Shown in pieces: positions 15,101 through 30,100 of a stretch of DNA of 64,000 bases. A model generated the notes under the pieces. That model did not search any database. It was not told the DNA's origin and saw only the letters and a program-made list of their open reading frames with translations. The stretch's first letter is position 1; every line of letters begins with the position of its first letter. Both the position numbers and the translations under genes were made by a program. The DNA is from Parus major (lineage: Eukaryota > Chordata > Aves > Passeriformes > Paridae), in contig NC_031769.1 in assembly GCF_001522545.3 (NCBI RefSeq), positions 22,901,419 to 22,965,418 on the forward strand, in the 5' to 3' direction.

Positions 15101-18100
15101 AGGTAATATTTTAAATTTACATAACACCTGGGAATGAGCAGTACCTCAGAGCAGATCATCCAGAACCATTTTGGTTGTCAGCCAGACACAGTGAAATACC
15201 TTATGCAATAGCAAAATATATAATTTCCTTATTCCTTTTACATATGTGCCACGGAATACTGTAGAAATATGTTGCTAGTGAGTGTATCACAGATTTGTAT
15301 CAGATTTACTGAGTGTATAATAACTGGAATTATTTTTTTCAGTTCCTGAATTAATGTCATATAAATATATAAGTAATATAAATACCATAAGTGCAAAGAC
15401 TTATCTTAAATTATTCAAATTTATTTTACAGGTAGAGGATGGTTTATGAAGTGAAAGGAGAGAAGGGGACTACATTTGGTTAAGATATATGTAGTCTCTC
15501 TCTCTCTCTATATATATATATAGTGCATATAATTTTACTTGAATGAGTTAAGTGGAGTCTAAATAATTTTTTAATATATTATTCCATTAACTGTAGAACT
15601 CCATCCACCCATAAAGAAGGATGTTTACATGAAGTGTTTTGGCACCATTTAATTATATAATCATCACTTTAGCAAAGAGTTACTTTTCCCCGTCTATTTT
15701 AATGGTGCTTTAAAAGAGAAGAAAGTAATAATAGCTTGAAATTAACTGTTAAAGTAATGAACTTACTAAAACTTACTGAAATACTTTCAGGAGAAAAAAA
15801 ATAGTATAATTTATTATATCTAAATGTTGGTAGTAAAAACTGGAGAAGAAAGTTTCAAAGAGGGGCTCTTGAGAATACAGAAGTGTTGGAATCTGTAGTA
15901 AGAAGCTCAGTAATGCATTAAAGTAGTAACTCTAATAGTACATTTTGAAATCATTATATAGTTAAATGATGCCAATATTGTACAATGTCTTTTTCACAGC
16001 AAATATCAATAAAGAGTTCCTCCATAAATGACCTTTAAAGGAGGTTTTCAAGCATCGTAAACTGTAATCAAAATCCTTTACAGCACGTGGCATTGCAGAG
16101 ATAAGTCATCAGTGTTTGAAGCAGTTAAAAACAAACCTCTGTGATATTACATATTAGATGAATGTTACATCCTCATAGCTAAAGACTGTATCTTCACAAA
16201 TCTCTACAAGATTGCATTGTACACATTAACATTTTTAAGGTTCCCACTGTATAAAGTCTTCACTCTGGAATTTCCAGATTAGCCTCCTTAATAGTGCCGG
16301 TCTAAAATTTCTTTTCTTTCAGCTTCTTTTGTGAGCTCATATGTTATTTTATGAAACAAATGTCTGATGTTTCAAACACATTCTTAGGGAACATTTCCCT
16401 CATTACTTAAAAAGATAAAATTAGGATTCTTAAAAACTGATGATCCAAAACTCCCTGCTGGGTTGTGTGGCGTGCTCCAGCATAGATAATATAATAGTCT
16501 GTTACTCAAGGGGAGATACTTGCCAGTGTTTGACCTAGAACCAATCAGTTAAATATAATTCTGAACATATCTGCACTTCAGGATAAAATACCAGGTCCTA
16601 AAATATGCTTATATGTTGCAAGTTTAACAGAAAAGATATTTTTTCTTATGATGTGTATGGTCTTAAAGAATTGAGTAATGTTATGCTGACACAGCTGAAT
16701 GCTTTACAATTGCAATTCAAAATGGAGTTTAGATTCAGTCATGACCATTTTGCTTCTATTGTTTTGCTGTATATACAGCACAATGATAACCATTCTGGCA
16801 CACAGTTGTTTCTATCCCTGTCTCTCTGAAATGTTTTTTAAAAATTATCTCTTCTGTAATAAGTTAAGAAGGTCAGTTAAATTACAGACTGCTATTAATC
16901 CAAGTGGCCCAGATTTATTTCAGTGCAAGCCATTAACGTTCAGATTGTCCTTTATTGAGTCATGCATGATCAGCACTGGAAGGACATAAAGAAACTGCCT
17001 GAACTTGAGCAATCGTGATACAGGTCAGGACACTCACAGGTCACTTCTCTTCTGCTTTGCTTGCTTTCTCAAAAAGAACAAAGACCCAGTGCAGATCTGT
17101 GGAGCATTACTCTTGTTGATAACAAGTTTCTAGTATGGAGAAGCACCTGTTTTTTTCACTGATTAGCTAACAGGAGATGTCCTTGTGTGAGTCAGCTATG
17201 GTTTTAGATGTATTGTGGAGTTAATTATGATGTCTAGAATGCAGGAAGCAAGTTACATTTTTAGAGTAGGTATCTAAGAACAAAATCAAAAGAACAAAAT
17301 CATTTGGAAATCCAGGGTGTCCATTCTCCCCATCACTTCTGCCTTTTGCTTGTTATCCTTAGAGAGCAGACTTTTATTTAGATTGTAACCTCTCAAGGAT
17401 ACAACCAGCCTTTTGCTTTCTGTCTACATATTTATGCATACATTTGTGTCCTTGTAATCTAGCACTGGAGAGTCCACTGGACTGTGGTCTACATAAAACC
17501 AAAATATAGATAGTAAATAATGACACATAGCCATGGCTGTCATTATCTGTCACCAATGCTGCTGTGTCCTTCCGTCTCCAAATTGCTGGAGACAACTGTC
17601 ATTTGGTGGCCATGTTCCTGATTAGTTCTGAGCATGTAACACTTTATATCAAATGCTTTAAATATATTGTTAACTTACTGTTAGCTTACCCTTTAAATAA
17701 ATAAATAAAATCAGTGCATGTAAGAATAGTGGTTTTTACACATCCTTTCAGTATCCATTCCCTTTATAGACCCTCCCACTTTTTTTTTTCTTTTCCTACC
17801 TATAGGGCAACACTACTGCAACACTAACAAATACATTATTTGCTGTCACAGTCTTCCTTAGTTTTAAAAAGCAGTCTGCAAACATATGTGTGTATCTCTG
17901 CTCACTTGGTTGGAGCTAAATTCAGAATCCTAAAATTATTTCATTTTGTCTTTCTGATTTGACCTTTTTTAATGCTGTAATAAGGGAATGGATCTCCAAA
18001 CTGGGAAGGCAGCTGGATGATCTGCTCTCTGTAGGACTATGAGAGTTGGCCATTGTTTCTCAAAAAGAGTTTTGGTATCTCCACGTACAATATATCCCCA

Positions 18101-21100
18101 GCCTTGGAGATACCCAAAAGCCAGCTGAACATGGTCCTGGGCAGCTGGCTCTAAGTGACCCTGATTGAGGAAGAAAGTTGAAACACATGGCATATGAAGG
18201 TCCCTTCCAACCTTAACCCTCATAGTGTTTCTATGAACATCTAATTGCATGTCTCATCTGTCCTATGCAGGACTGAATTTGCTCCTGAAAGGGTGATATT
18301 GCCTCAGAAGATCCAGATACTGGATTCTGCTCACAAACTTCTCACTGTCTAATGTTTCAGTGTATCCTCCTCCAGACCAATTCAGAGTTAATGGGGTCTC
18401 TATTAATGTATAGTGTCAGAGAATCTATATGCAGTGTATGATGACCTGTCCCTTATCTGACTCTTCTCTAAATCCTTAGTTCAAATCTTGTCATGCATTC
18501 TCATACCTATTCGGCAATACCTGAGGCCTAATCACTGAATCAAAGTTCATCTAGATTAAAATCTAGCTTTTTTGGGGAGAGAGAGCCAGTGTTAGGCTAG
18601 CTTATCATTGATGGCTTCCTGTTATCATGAACTTTAGAGAGTTCTTCCATATGGAGTGTTTCCATATAACTTTGCATGGTCATTGGTGTGCACAATGGAT
18701 AGATTTTGTCCCGTACTGCCTCACAGTTGAGATGGTGATCAGTAACAGAGCTTTGAATGCTTTCTTTCTAATATTCTATTAGAGACTATCTTGAAAGTAT
18801 TATACATAAATTATCTTTCTTCTTCTTCTTAAAGCCATATGAAGGGCTAAGACTTCAAGATCTGCGAAGGCTTAAGGATATGCTGATTGTGGAATCTGCT
18901 GACATGCTTCAAGCCCCTCTCTTTACTGCAGAAGCTCTACTTCGGGCACACGGTAATCCCAAACCTTTAAGTCTAAACAAACTGCTTTCAGCAAATTAAA
19001 AACCACAGTTTTATGTTTGCACTTTATTTCCAAGTAAAAGAGAAGTAATGGTTAATAGCAGGAAACAGACCACACAGTACTTCAGAAAGAAGTACAGCTG
19101 CAATATGTCAGAAAACATTCCGGCAGACAGGGAAGCCAACAGAAAAGTGATTCAAACTAGGAATTATAATGGAAGAGAGTTTACCTTAAGCAGTGTGGAA
19201 AAACAGAACTGCCCTATTTTGGTGAGAGACATGGGAGTAAAACTTACGTGGTCTTATATGTCAAAAAAGTCAAATTCATCAAACCTATTTTTGTCAGACC
19301 ACTGGTTTTCTGCCACTATGTATTTGGGTATAAAACTGAATCAACATTTTTTGAATTTATTTTTTCTTGCAATAAAAGCAGTCTGACCACTGTAATGAGT
19401 GGTTGGAAATTGTCTTGGGGTTCAAATTATATGAGTGTATGTCCTTTGGAGGATTTTTTATAGCTACACTTTTAATCCAGGGTATGCTTTTCCATGTGCA
19501 TATCTAACTAGTTTATTTTCACTGAAGTAAAATAACACTGTGCTCTTGTTCAAGTTAAACTGGGGTTGTCAGAAAGGGGATATATTGAATTCAGTGTGTT
19601 TTCTCCAGACAAAAGTATCTCTGAAACTCTGTGTAAGCTGTAGGCTTTGATTCAATGATTCAAAACTTACGCTTACTGAAGCATCTGCATTGTTACTTTA
19701 TGCCAAAGGAACTACTCAGGCAGTTAATGGTTTGCATGCTCATTACTGTGTTGCTGGATTAAGCTTTCATACCCTTTTATTTTTGTGGGCTCCTTGTTAA
19801 AGTCAGCGGGAGAGGGAAAAGTGAAATAGACATTATTTTAAACCCACAGCTTTTGGTACACTTTCATGAGGAGTTGTGGTACCTGAAACTGATCTCTTTT
19901 ACATTCTTTTCCATAGCTGGTATTTGTGTTCCTTTTAACATTGGATTAAGTAAATATGAACTTGTGCCAGTAGTATGATATTTAAGGCACAGTCCTTACA
20001 TATATATTTTATGTTGATTCTTTAATTCTTATATTGTATTTATAATATGTGCAATATTTGAATGGTGTATTGTATTCTCAGAATATTCTCAGTAAGGCTA
20101 AAAATTATAAATACTTGACTGAGTAGCCTCCACAACTTGTGCAGATATTTTGAAGAGGAAAATTGTGGTGATACTGTTAAAACTCTCAGCTCGGTCTGCA
20201 ATTAGTTGAAAATCAGTGAGGTTGATGTAAATTGTGGAGAAATGTCTGCCAGCATCTAGCAAACAGGAATTGAAAATTGAGAAGAAATCAGTCTGTGTTG
20301 GAAAGGTCATTCTACTGATGTTGCCTTAGTGATGTTCTGGTAACTTAATGCAATTGGCCAGTGCACAGAAAGAAGCACGGACAATTAGCAAGTCATGAGA
20401 AAGTCAACTGTTTTGCCTTTAGCTGTATTGATTCAACTTAGGAAATAACTCAGGTATTTGCAGAAGTTTAGAGAATTGACATCAAATGACAAATTGTAAT
20501 TTTTGCCATTAAATCTTGAAATTCACAAAAAAATAATATGAAATCTTGGTTTAATTCACACAAGGTATGAAAAGCATGTTTTAAATTCTTGGAGAGATCA
20601 TGCTTATATACCAAGTTTAATAGTTTACAGGCATATAATATTTAATTCACCAGCCTTTGCTTTCTTTAATTGTACAAATATATCAATTTATTGACACAGA
20701 CGTTAAGAGTGTATTTTCCTTTTTTTCCTTTTAATTGAGAGACACATGTAGAATTAAAGCCAAGATGAAAAAAATGTTTTTTGTAGCAGTCACAAAAGCA
20801 GATAACTTTACAGTTTTTCTGCAAGTGTTTTTTCAACATTATTTCTCTTCTAGTTCATTATACAGCAATGGATTTCAGGATAAAAAATATGCAGTTCAAC
20901 AAATATAACCTTGTGTTTTACTAAAATTCATAAGTTAGTAAAGAGAACACAGTGGATCCATTTAGTGTCTTAACCCTTGCTAATTTTAAAGATACGGTGC
21001 AACAAAGAAGCTCAAGAAAATTTCTAGCAAATTTTATCTGTATCTTAACATCAGTCAGCCTCTCTCTGAAAGGTTATAAATTCAGGGTAGTATGAAAAAT

Positions 21101-24100
21101 GCTGATAAAATTTATAAATTTTGAAGTGCAAATGTGTTCAGGATCCATATCTTTAAACATTCAACCTGTGATGTTTTAGCTTAGATAAGTAAGGACCTTA
21201 TCAATAAATCATCTGCAGCTCAAAGAATTTTTTTTTAACAGGGGCACTACCTTTACTAAGTTCAGTGCTTAGAACACATATCTTTTTTCCCCAGCACTAA
21301 TACAGTATGGGAAAACTATCTTTTCCTTATAAAAATGAAACATCTTTTAGTTCATAACATTGGTGTTTCTTTGGGAGTACCCAGCACTTAAAAAAATCCC
21401 CAAACTTTAACATATTTATTTAAAGTGGTAGGAAAAATTGGGAAATTTCTTATAATTTATGAAATTCAAGTTTGTCTGATCTGCATGTAGTATTGATGAA
21501 TTTATATTCAAATCTGTATAGGAATTTGATAGATTAATATTTAAATGAGAACTTCTAAGTATTTTTGGTAGAAAAAACTGCTGTTCTGAAGATACCTTTA
21601 GTGTTAATCATAGGAATCAGAAACAGAATACATTTCAAACAATTGTGAGGAAAGATCTGATTTAGTGTTAAGATAAGTGTTTGTTTCACTAGTTGCTCTT
21701 TGTATATAAATGGGCAGTGTTAATTATGAATAAAAGTATAACATTCACTAACAAAATTATAGAATAAAATGTAGTGAGAATATATAAAATTTTCTTTTCA
21801 CTTATGTGGATTTTTTTCCCACCCAGAAACACATAATTTATGTGCATATATATAAAGACTGGAAACTCATTAAGTCACAAACCTTGTAATCCAGTTAGAT
21901 GTTAGTCTTCTTCCTGTATTTCCTGCTCCATTAAAAAAAAAAAACAAACAACAGATAAAGTTGAATCCATATTAAACAATTACTTTTTTCTCATTAAAAA
22001 AAAAAAGAAAATTCAGTGGTGTGAGGGCTGGTATGTTTTCATCTGTCTGTGAAAGTCAGTACAGTTCTGGTTTTAAATTGAGTCTTCTAGCTACTACATT
22101 TGCTGTAAATAAATAACAAAAATAATGTTAAGACATATTACAGTGAAAGACGATGCTTGTGATGCAGTTATTTACAAAAATGTAATGCATTACATATTAC
22201 CTTGTAATGTGTTCTCTGAAATATAATGTCTGAAGTTCCATTCTATCACACTTTATTATAGTTAATTTTATTTTGGTTTTGTTTAATGTTTATATATTCT
22301 TTTGAGAGTGCAAAATATGTTTTAAACTTTGTCAGGTGCATAATTTCCTGTATCTCTATATTTCTGGAAGACTGGGACAGGGAGAAGTTACTTGAAGCCT
22401 GGATGTGTAACCCGGAGAATTGCTGCCAGCGTTCAGGGGTTCAGATGCCCACTCCCCCTCCGAGCGGATACAACGCGTGGGACACGCTCCCTTCCCCGCG
22501 GACTCCACGCACTACTCGCTCCTCTGTCACTTCCCCTGATGAAATCAGCCCCTCACCAGGAGACATGGACACAGCTGTGGTAAATTTATAGACATATCTC
22601 AAACCAGCAGGGCAAAACAGCTGACTTCTAAACACAGTGCACCTGTGTAGACAGGGGAGCTTATACAAAAATACCTTTGTGAAAGTATAAAGTGTTTCTC
22701 TTTCCAAAAGTGGTGATCAGAGAAGTTAACACCTTAAACATTCTATATGATCAAGCAGTTGAGCATCTGGCAAATACAAACCATTGTGTTTTTACCTTGG
22801 CTGTCACTCACAAACTCTCATTTTAGACAGCTACAGTCACATCAGTGCATTTGGCTCTTTTGAACTTCTCATCTCATCCCTATCAAGATGTTCACTTCCA
22901 TTGTATCCATTTCCCTGAATGTATGCAGTTCTGTGAACCCTGCCTTTTGAAAATTTTTTCTTTAGAAAACAAAATTGTCTTTGTCTGCATTTTGAAATGT
23001 CAGCCCACTAGTGTACTGTAAGCTTATAATTACTTTTACTATGTGTGGGCTGCTTCAAGCAGTTTACAAAGCTATTGCAAATTTGAAATATGAAAGCGCC
23101 TTTCATTAAAATCTGTGTGGCTCTTTTGGAAGACAGAGTTCTCTTTTTAATAGTCCACAGCTGCAGCATTATAAAACTATTGCTCCATGATCTAAGCATT
23201 TTTTTTAGAATATTACATTCAGTCTTTCAAATGGATCATTCCTAAATCTCATATTAAAATTAAGATCTTGCATTCCTACAGAGAAATATTTTACTTTAAT
23301 TGTAAAATACTGTAAAAGAAGCTATATAGAATGTATCTTGTTATTGTACATTTATTTCTTTATTTATTTGCAGTTAAATATTGTCTGTGAATAATTCCCA
23401 ATTAAAATGTTGAACAGATTATATGTCTTCAGTTTTACATTTTATGTTCTGTTTTTCATTGATGGTCCATAAGCCAGGAATGCAGGTTTGGACAATGATT
23501 GCCATTATAGCTCTAGTGTGTCTCAGTCCAAGTCCAGAGATACACATTTAGTGTTCCTGGTTGTTTAAGAATCTTTTCTGAACCATCAAATCCCATTTTG
23601 CCAGCAAAATGAACACTAAAAGGAAGGAATTAAATAAAGCCACAAGGTGTAAATGTCCTTTGTATCCTATTTTATAAATAGTTATAGTGAATGGGGTTTT
23701 TTTGATCTTTTGAGCTCAGGACTTCATTTAATTCCTTACTTTAAAGATACATTTAAAACAAAATTATTTGTAATGCATTGTCAACTTTTAAAATATTTAA
23801 TTTTGGCAAGACAATAAGGCTAAATGACTGAAGGAACAATACATATGTTCACTGAGTTTTACACTCTAAAGACAATTTTTTTTTGTTTGTTTTTGTTTTG
23901 GCTGTAACGTCAGTGCTTTTAAAGTAGCATACCACAGGCTAACTTTCTGAAAATGTTCTATGTGTATATAATACCTTATGCATTGAAAGTTGAAATACAT
24001 TTTCATGGTGTCTTTCTTTCAATGAAAAGAAAAATCCTTTTGTATTTCATTAAAAACATTAATATTTATTTTCACGTATAAGCATAAGCAATGAGTGTTT

Positions 24101-27100
24101 TCATCCTTACTCTTTAACTATTTCAGAGTAAGGGTCTCAGTGTTATTTATTCAGTGTTATTTTTAATTTACTAGCTACTTCTGAAAAAATCAGCAATTAT
24201 TTCTTCTGTTGGAGTATTTGTAGTGTAACTTACTCTTCATTTTGATCAAAAATCTCAAAGTCTTTTTAAAAAATAATATATATGTAGGTTATTTCTTAAA
24301 GTAAAAAATTTACTTAAAGCAATACTTTAAGTTATTACTTAAAGTATTTGCTGCTGCTGCACACTCAAACTGCTCCTTGATTAAACCTTGATTGAGACCT
24401 GACTGTGTGAGATACTAAACATTTCCTGTGGCTTCTATCATCTCCAAACTCATTTCTGGCTGTCTGGGAAGCTGATGAAAAACACAGCTCCCATTTGCAG
24501 CTAGAACTCTAACTCTGAGATTCCAGCACTCTCCAGGGTGAAGCACTTCCTGAGCTCAAGGACGCAGCAAAAAGCAGCCCAAAATATGTTCTCTGGATAG
24601 GGAGTTATGGAAACAGAGATACTAAATCCTTCACATTCCTATAGTTTAAATAACTTTTTTTTTTGTCTGAATAGTTAGATTTATTTCCCTTACCGAGCAC
24701 TTCTTTAAATTTTTCCTGAGATTTTCCAACATAACTCATTCTGCTAACAATACAAAAAGCTTTAGGGTATTTCTTAATCAGAAGCATTTTTGTCATTTAC
24801 AGTGTGACATTTGCATGTGTAATATTTCTGTGTTTGAAGACCCAGTGGATATGCCTTGTGGACATGACTTCTGCAGAGCTTGCTGGGAGGCGTGAGTATA
24901 TGTACTTCTCTGTCATTTGGGAAACTTTGATACTGGCTATGTTGAGCAGGAAAAACAGACCATAAACAGCTAATGTGAAAGTACTGTTTGGGTTTCAAAG
25001 AGTTGCTGGTTTGAACCTAACAGATATTTTAGTTGTCACTCAAACATCTGTTACCAACTGGTTTAGGCTTATGTAATGTTTGTTTTGGTACTGACTAAGC
25101 AAAATTCTTAATCAAATGTTTTAATCTTGTGTGTAAATAGATAAGCCTACTCTTGATTTGTTCAGTGTGTGTGTGTGGTGGTGCAGCACTGGGGTTTAGA
25201 GTTTCTAAATTAAGCACATGCTTAATTCCATCTCTGAGTTTAGCACACTAAACGTAGGCATTGTGAATCCATTTCCAATCAGAAAAGCTATTAAAATTCT
25301 TTCTTTATGTTGAGGGTTAATAACTGAGGGGTAGATTTTACTTAGAAATTCTATTAATCTAATGCTCTTGTTACTGCATAGGTCAGAGTAGTCATGCTAG
25401 TGAAGAACTCAGATGGTAGTATAAATATTAATCATATTCCCAGGAATAATTATATCTCTATGCAGTGCTTTGTATTCATCTGTGTCCCCATTCAGGAGAT
25501 TGTACTACTTGATCTCTACCCCTGTAGTGTCTTGTTGCAGCACCATTTCAGCACAGCTACTCCTACTGCAGATCAGCTCCATTTCTATGAACCCGTTGGC
25601 CTGGTGCTAAGGAAGAGCACTTTCTTTTCCATATGAGCTTTCCAAAGGCAGTTCTTTTCAGTGGCAAGAAAATTGTTAGTTGTGCTTCTCTTGCCTAGCA
25701 AATCCCTGGGCAGGATGTAGGAGTTACCAAGAGATCGCTGGTTTGATGTGGAGCTTCTAATTTGGCTGCTGAACTGTGTGTCCTTTGTACAGGACGCAGG
25801 GTCCAGCTCAGAGCCACAGGCTCAGAGCCACAGCTCAGTGGCAAGTGTTTGTGGTGGCACATCAAGGGTGGAATTCATCTTTCTGAGCCAGTCATTCCTA
25901 AGTCACTTGGAGCATAGCCAGGACTGAGTTACCCAATTCTAAGATACAGATCTAAGATGGGATGAATTGAAGGTAAAGAGGTATCTTTACCTTAACTATT
26001 AAAGGATCTCAGGTGACCACCTTAGAATAACTGCCTGTCCTTTAAATGATTAAAGTTAGAATGGTATCATCCTTGATGTCAGATTAATAAGCCTGTTACA
26101 GCTTTGAAACTAAACAACTGTTGAAGTCCAGCATTCAGCAGATTTTTGAGCTTGTTCTGTCTTGTGTTCTGGTGGTCAGGGATTAATAAGGTTGCCATTT
26201 AGACATTCATGTCCAAAAACAGACCTAGTTTTTTTTATTAGCAGAGTTGTAGGAATTAATTGCATATTCAATTAATTATTTCCTAGATTAATTACACTTA
26301 GATATTCTGTTTCTGATTTAAAGTAGAAGTAATGCTCAGTTTAATTAAACACTGCAGAGCTGTCTTATAAATGGCAAGGGTGGAAACCACAAACATAGGG
26401 CTAAATATTGTTGATGATGCTCATATTTGAACCTCTGCAGTGTTATTTTTTTTAATTATGTTGTTCATCAAATTTGTAGCTCTTTTGAGCAGAAAGGGAC
26501 AGTTCTTACTCTCTGTTTAAAAAGTAATCATTGTAAATACATGTGAACATACTGTAAAGTACTCAACAGCCTTTTAACTTTTACTTTTATTCACAAATAA
26601 TGACTGGAAAAATTCTTGCAGATTTCTGAATCTGAAAATTCAGGAAGGTGAAGCTCACAACATTTTTTGCCCAGCATATGATTGTTTCCAGCTTGTGCCT
26701 GTAGACATCATAGAAAGTGTGGTTTCCAAGGAGATGGACAAGAGATACCTTCAATTTGACATTAAGGTAAATTATCAAACTGTTCTTGTACTCTTGAGCT
26801 CTATTCCATTTTATAAAAAGTGACTTAAAGCTTCTGTATGAAATGCTCCAATGTATCTGTAACTTTCCAAGTAGAAATTCATAAACAAATATGTACAAAT
26901 ATGTATTGGCTCTTATATAGCATAATATCAATGTTGCTGTACCATGGAGAAAAAAAGAAACGCTTCATATATTCCTTAAGTAGAAATGCCATTTCCATAT
27001 TATGTTGCCTAATGCAGTATTAATAAAATAATTTGGTCAAACTCATTTTTGTAACAGGTGATATGAAGGTTTTAATCAGTCAGAGCTCTTTGTGTTTGCA

Positions 27101-30100
27101 ATCTGGAATTTTAAAAGCTTTCAGATTATTTTTACTGCATTCAGAAATAGTACCTGTTTCCTTTTAAAAAACTTCCTAGTACAATGCTTGACATGCTTGC
27201 TGTATGTGGGTGGAGTAGGAAAAGCTTCATTTGGTTTTCCTGGGTTTTTTAATGTATCTGTTTTCATCATTGCAATTTGTTTTTAAAAGTAATCTTTTAA
27301 TTCAACTTTCTTCTTTTATACTAGTGAAGTAATGAACTGGTCTTGAGAAATGTGCTGCTTTATCAGTAGTGGCAGGGCAGAGGTACAGAAATATTTTTTC
27401 ATTTACAGTACAGTACTTTCTCTGCAACAAGTCTCTTTAATACACAGTAAGATGCAAATTGAATTACCAGATCTGACTCATCTTTTGCATATTTTATTTC
27501 AACTGACTGATGATCAGAATAGGTTTGAAGCAAAGTAGTGGAAGTTTCTTTTTTCTCCTCATTTATTATATACACTTTTTACAAAAGAAGGCCTGATACA
27601 TTAGCCAAAAAATATGGGAAATAAATTACTGAGTCACTCTAGTTCTGATTTCTGGTTTATTGTGGGATTTTTGTTTAATCAGAAAGTTTTCATTCTTTCA
27701 ACTGAAAGAATCAGTTCTGTTAATAAAGGTATTGTCAGTGTGTATATAGCAGAAGTTTACTGTAAGCCACATCATAAAGGATTTAACACACAGTGGTTGA
27801 ACATTTTCTTTAGAATGTAAGTAATTTCATTCTTAGTGAAAGTTTGAAGTACTGTTGTTACTAAAAAAAAAAAAGTGGAAATTCAATAATTTCCTTTCTA
27901 GAACTACATTTAAAAGTCCGTCCTTGTAGCTACAAGACTGATGCTACAGTTTTTGGCTTTGTTCCTTCAAAGGAAGATTATGAATACAGATTGTTTTAAA
28001 TCAAGACTGGTGTTACAGTTTTTGGCTTTGTTCCTTCAAAGGAAGATTATGAATACAGATTGTTTTAAATCAAGAATGAAATCTGATCTTACGTGGTACA
28101 ATATTTTGCTTTTTTTCTTTTTTTCCCTACAGGCCTTTGTTGAAAATAATCCTGCTATTAAATGGTGTCCTATACCTGGCTGTGAAAGAGCAGTAAGGTT
28201 AACAAGACAAGGGTCAAATTCAACAGGATCAGATACACTTAGCTTCCCTATGCTAAAAGCCCCTGCAGTAGATTGTGGAAAAGGACATCTTTTCTGCTGG
28301 TTAGTACTGGAAACTTACCTGCATCTACATAATCTACATAACCTCACAGACACTGCTATTCCAGGGACTAATTCAAGAGTCCCATGTGGCACCAAGAGTG
28401 TAACAGGAATTAGTATGGAATGTTGTATGACTGTACTATCCTCTATCCATGCACTAAATAACCTCATGTGCACAAATATTGTAGCATTTTGGGGCACTGC
28501 AAAAATTTATAATCCAACAGTCATTATTGGCTCTGTTAGGTGCAGAACAACAGCATGGAATGTTGTGATGTTCTGTTCTGAGGGGACAGAGGAGAAATAA
28601 TTTGTGTCTGTCTAGTTGTATAATCGAAACATGGCACATTCTCAATTGTAGTGTAAAAAAACCAGCAATGTTTAGATTTTTCTGAATTTTGCTAGAATCA
28701 CATCAAAGAAGCTGGAGTTTAAATAGGGCCACGAAGAACCATTTACTTCACACATAGCTATTCTGTTTGCAGGATCGCTCCAATCTTTGTTTCACTTCAG
28801 GTTCAGCACTTTTTCTTTCTGTTACCTTCTACTGAGTTTTAAGATTGGTACAAGCTCAAGAAGGAGTAAAAAGCCAGATATTTTGTAAAACAACTCTCAG
28901 ACTGCCAATCTTCAGCACTTCCTAGAAAAGGACATAACAGCATCAACAAAAGTAAAAAAAAATTGGCATATTTTTCCTTGACATTATCAGACTGACAATT
29001 TATGACTATTGTAGCAGGACTTCTTTATGTTCTTGGGAAATGAAAAAGGGTCAACCAAAGTACAGACATTTAGACAGGCTCAGCAATTCTTCAATTGAAA
29101 CCATGATACAAGGACATCCTAAATCATCTGCTTGATTCCAAATATCATAATTCTTAATGAAAGATGCTTCTGATTTTAGTTCTTTCCCCATATGAATGAA
29201 AGGAGAAAGAGGAGAAAAAAAAAAAAGACCTAATGAAACAACGACAGAAGCCAGATAACAGAACTTCGAAAGAAGTTATTTACAATGGATGGAGAACTCA
29301 AAAAGAAACAAATCCCATGGAAACAAACCAGAAAATGTTTTTTACCAATGAACATACAATAAAACTTAGTACTATTCCACCAGAAGGTACCATGCTCTCA
29401 TCCTTGCTTCTGATGACAAACAATTTTTACATTAACCTGAAGGAACCTGAGATCACTTCAGTGTCATATTGACATGAGCCTTCAGACAATGGTAGCTTGT
29501 GCTTCCTTTACATTAAATGAATGTAGTAGTTCCCCAGAATGTTCTCTGAGGCTGAAAATGTTCTCTGAGTGACTAATTTTTAAGAGAAATGGGTGTTTTA
29601 TGTTTCCTGATAATATTTCTGTATATTTTGTTTTTAATTAATGCTTTGAAATACTGCACAGTTAAGGTCTTGAAAAATATCTCATGTTAGCAAGAAAATG
29701 TCCAAGAAGACCTTTCCAAAGCCTCTTTTTTCATTCCTACAAAAGTGAATGGAGAGTTTCAGCAATGGCAAGAAAGTTCTGTTAGCAATGAAAGCATCCT
29801 GCAGTACCTCAAATTAAAACCATTTGCTGAGGACACCCCACTAGTCTTACTGTACAAAATCTCTATGTATGAATAAATTCCTCTGAAGAAAAAGTGCATT
29901 CTCAGTTCAAGAGTTTCATCATCACTGTGTGTTTAAAGGGAGCTTGCTTTGTCTCTTTAAATTTCCATCAGCACATCCCACAATTCCATATTTCTTTCAA
30001 TTCTGCAAGTTTTATCCTGGTAATCTGCAGCTTAGACACTGTAATAGCAATTGATGCTGCATTCAATAAGAGATTCTTCAGAATTTATGTATTAGAAAAC

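Larger units (their letters stand above)
12379..18834 (+). other. ANKIB1: ANKIB1 intron, 6.5 kb
   Basis: AT-rich phase-0 intron. It holds a (TC)7(TA)7 microsatellite at 15,495-15,522 and a sense-strand CR1 3' end at about 18,100-18,236. The acceptor tract at 18,818-18,834 is TC-rich (ttcttcttctt). Nothing else is recognised. Confidence 0.8.

Noticed and set aside
27941..28600. 219-codon + strand ORF
   Set aside because: It runs from the intronic 69-bp duplication through the real IBR exon (28,133-28,299) and past its donor. Only the exon part is protein.
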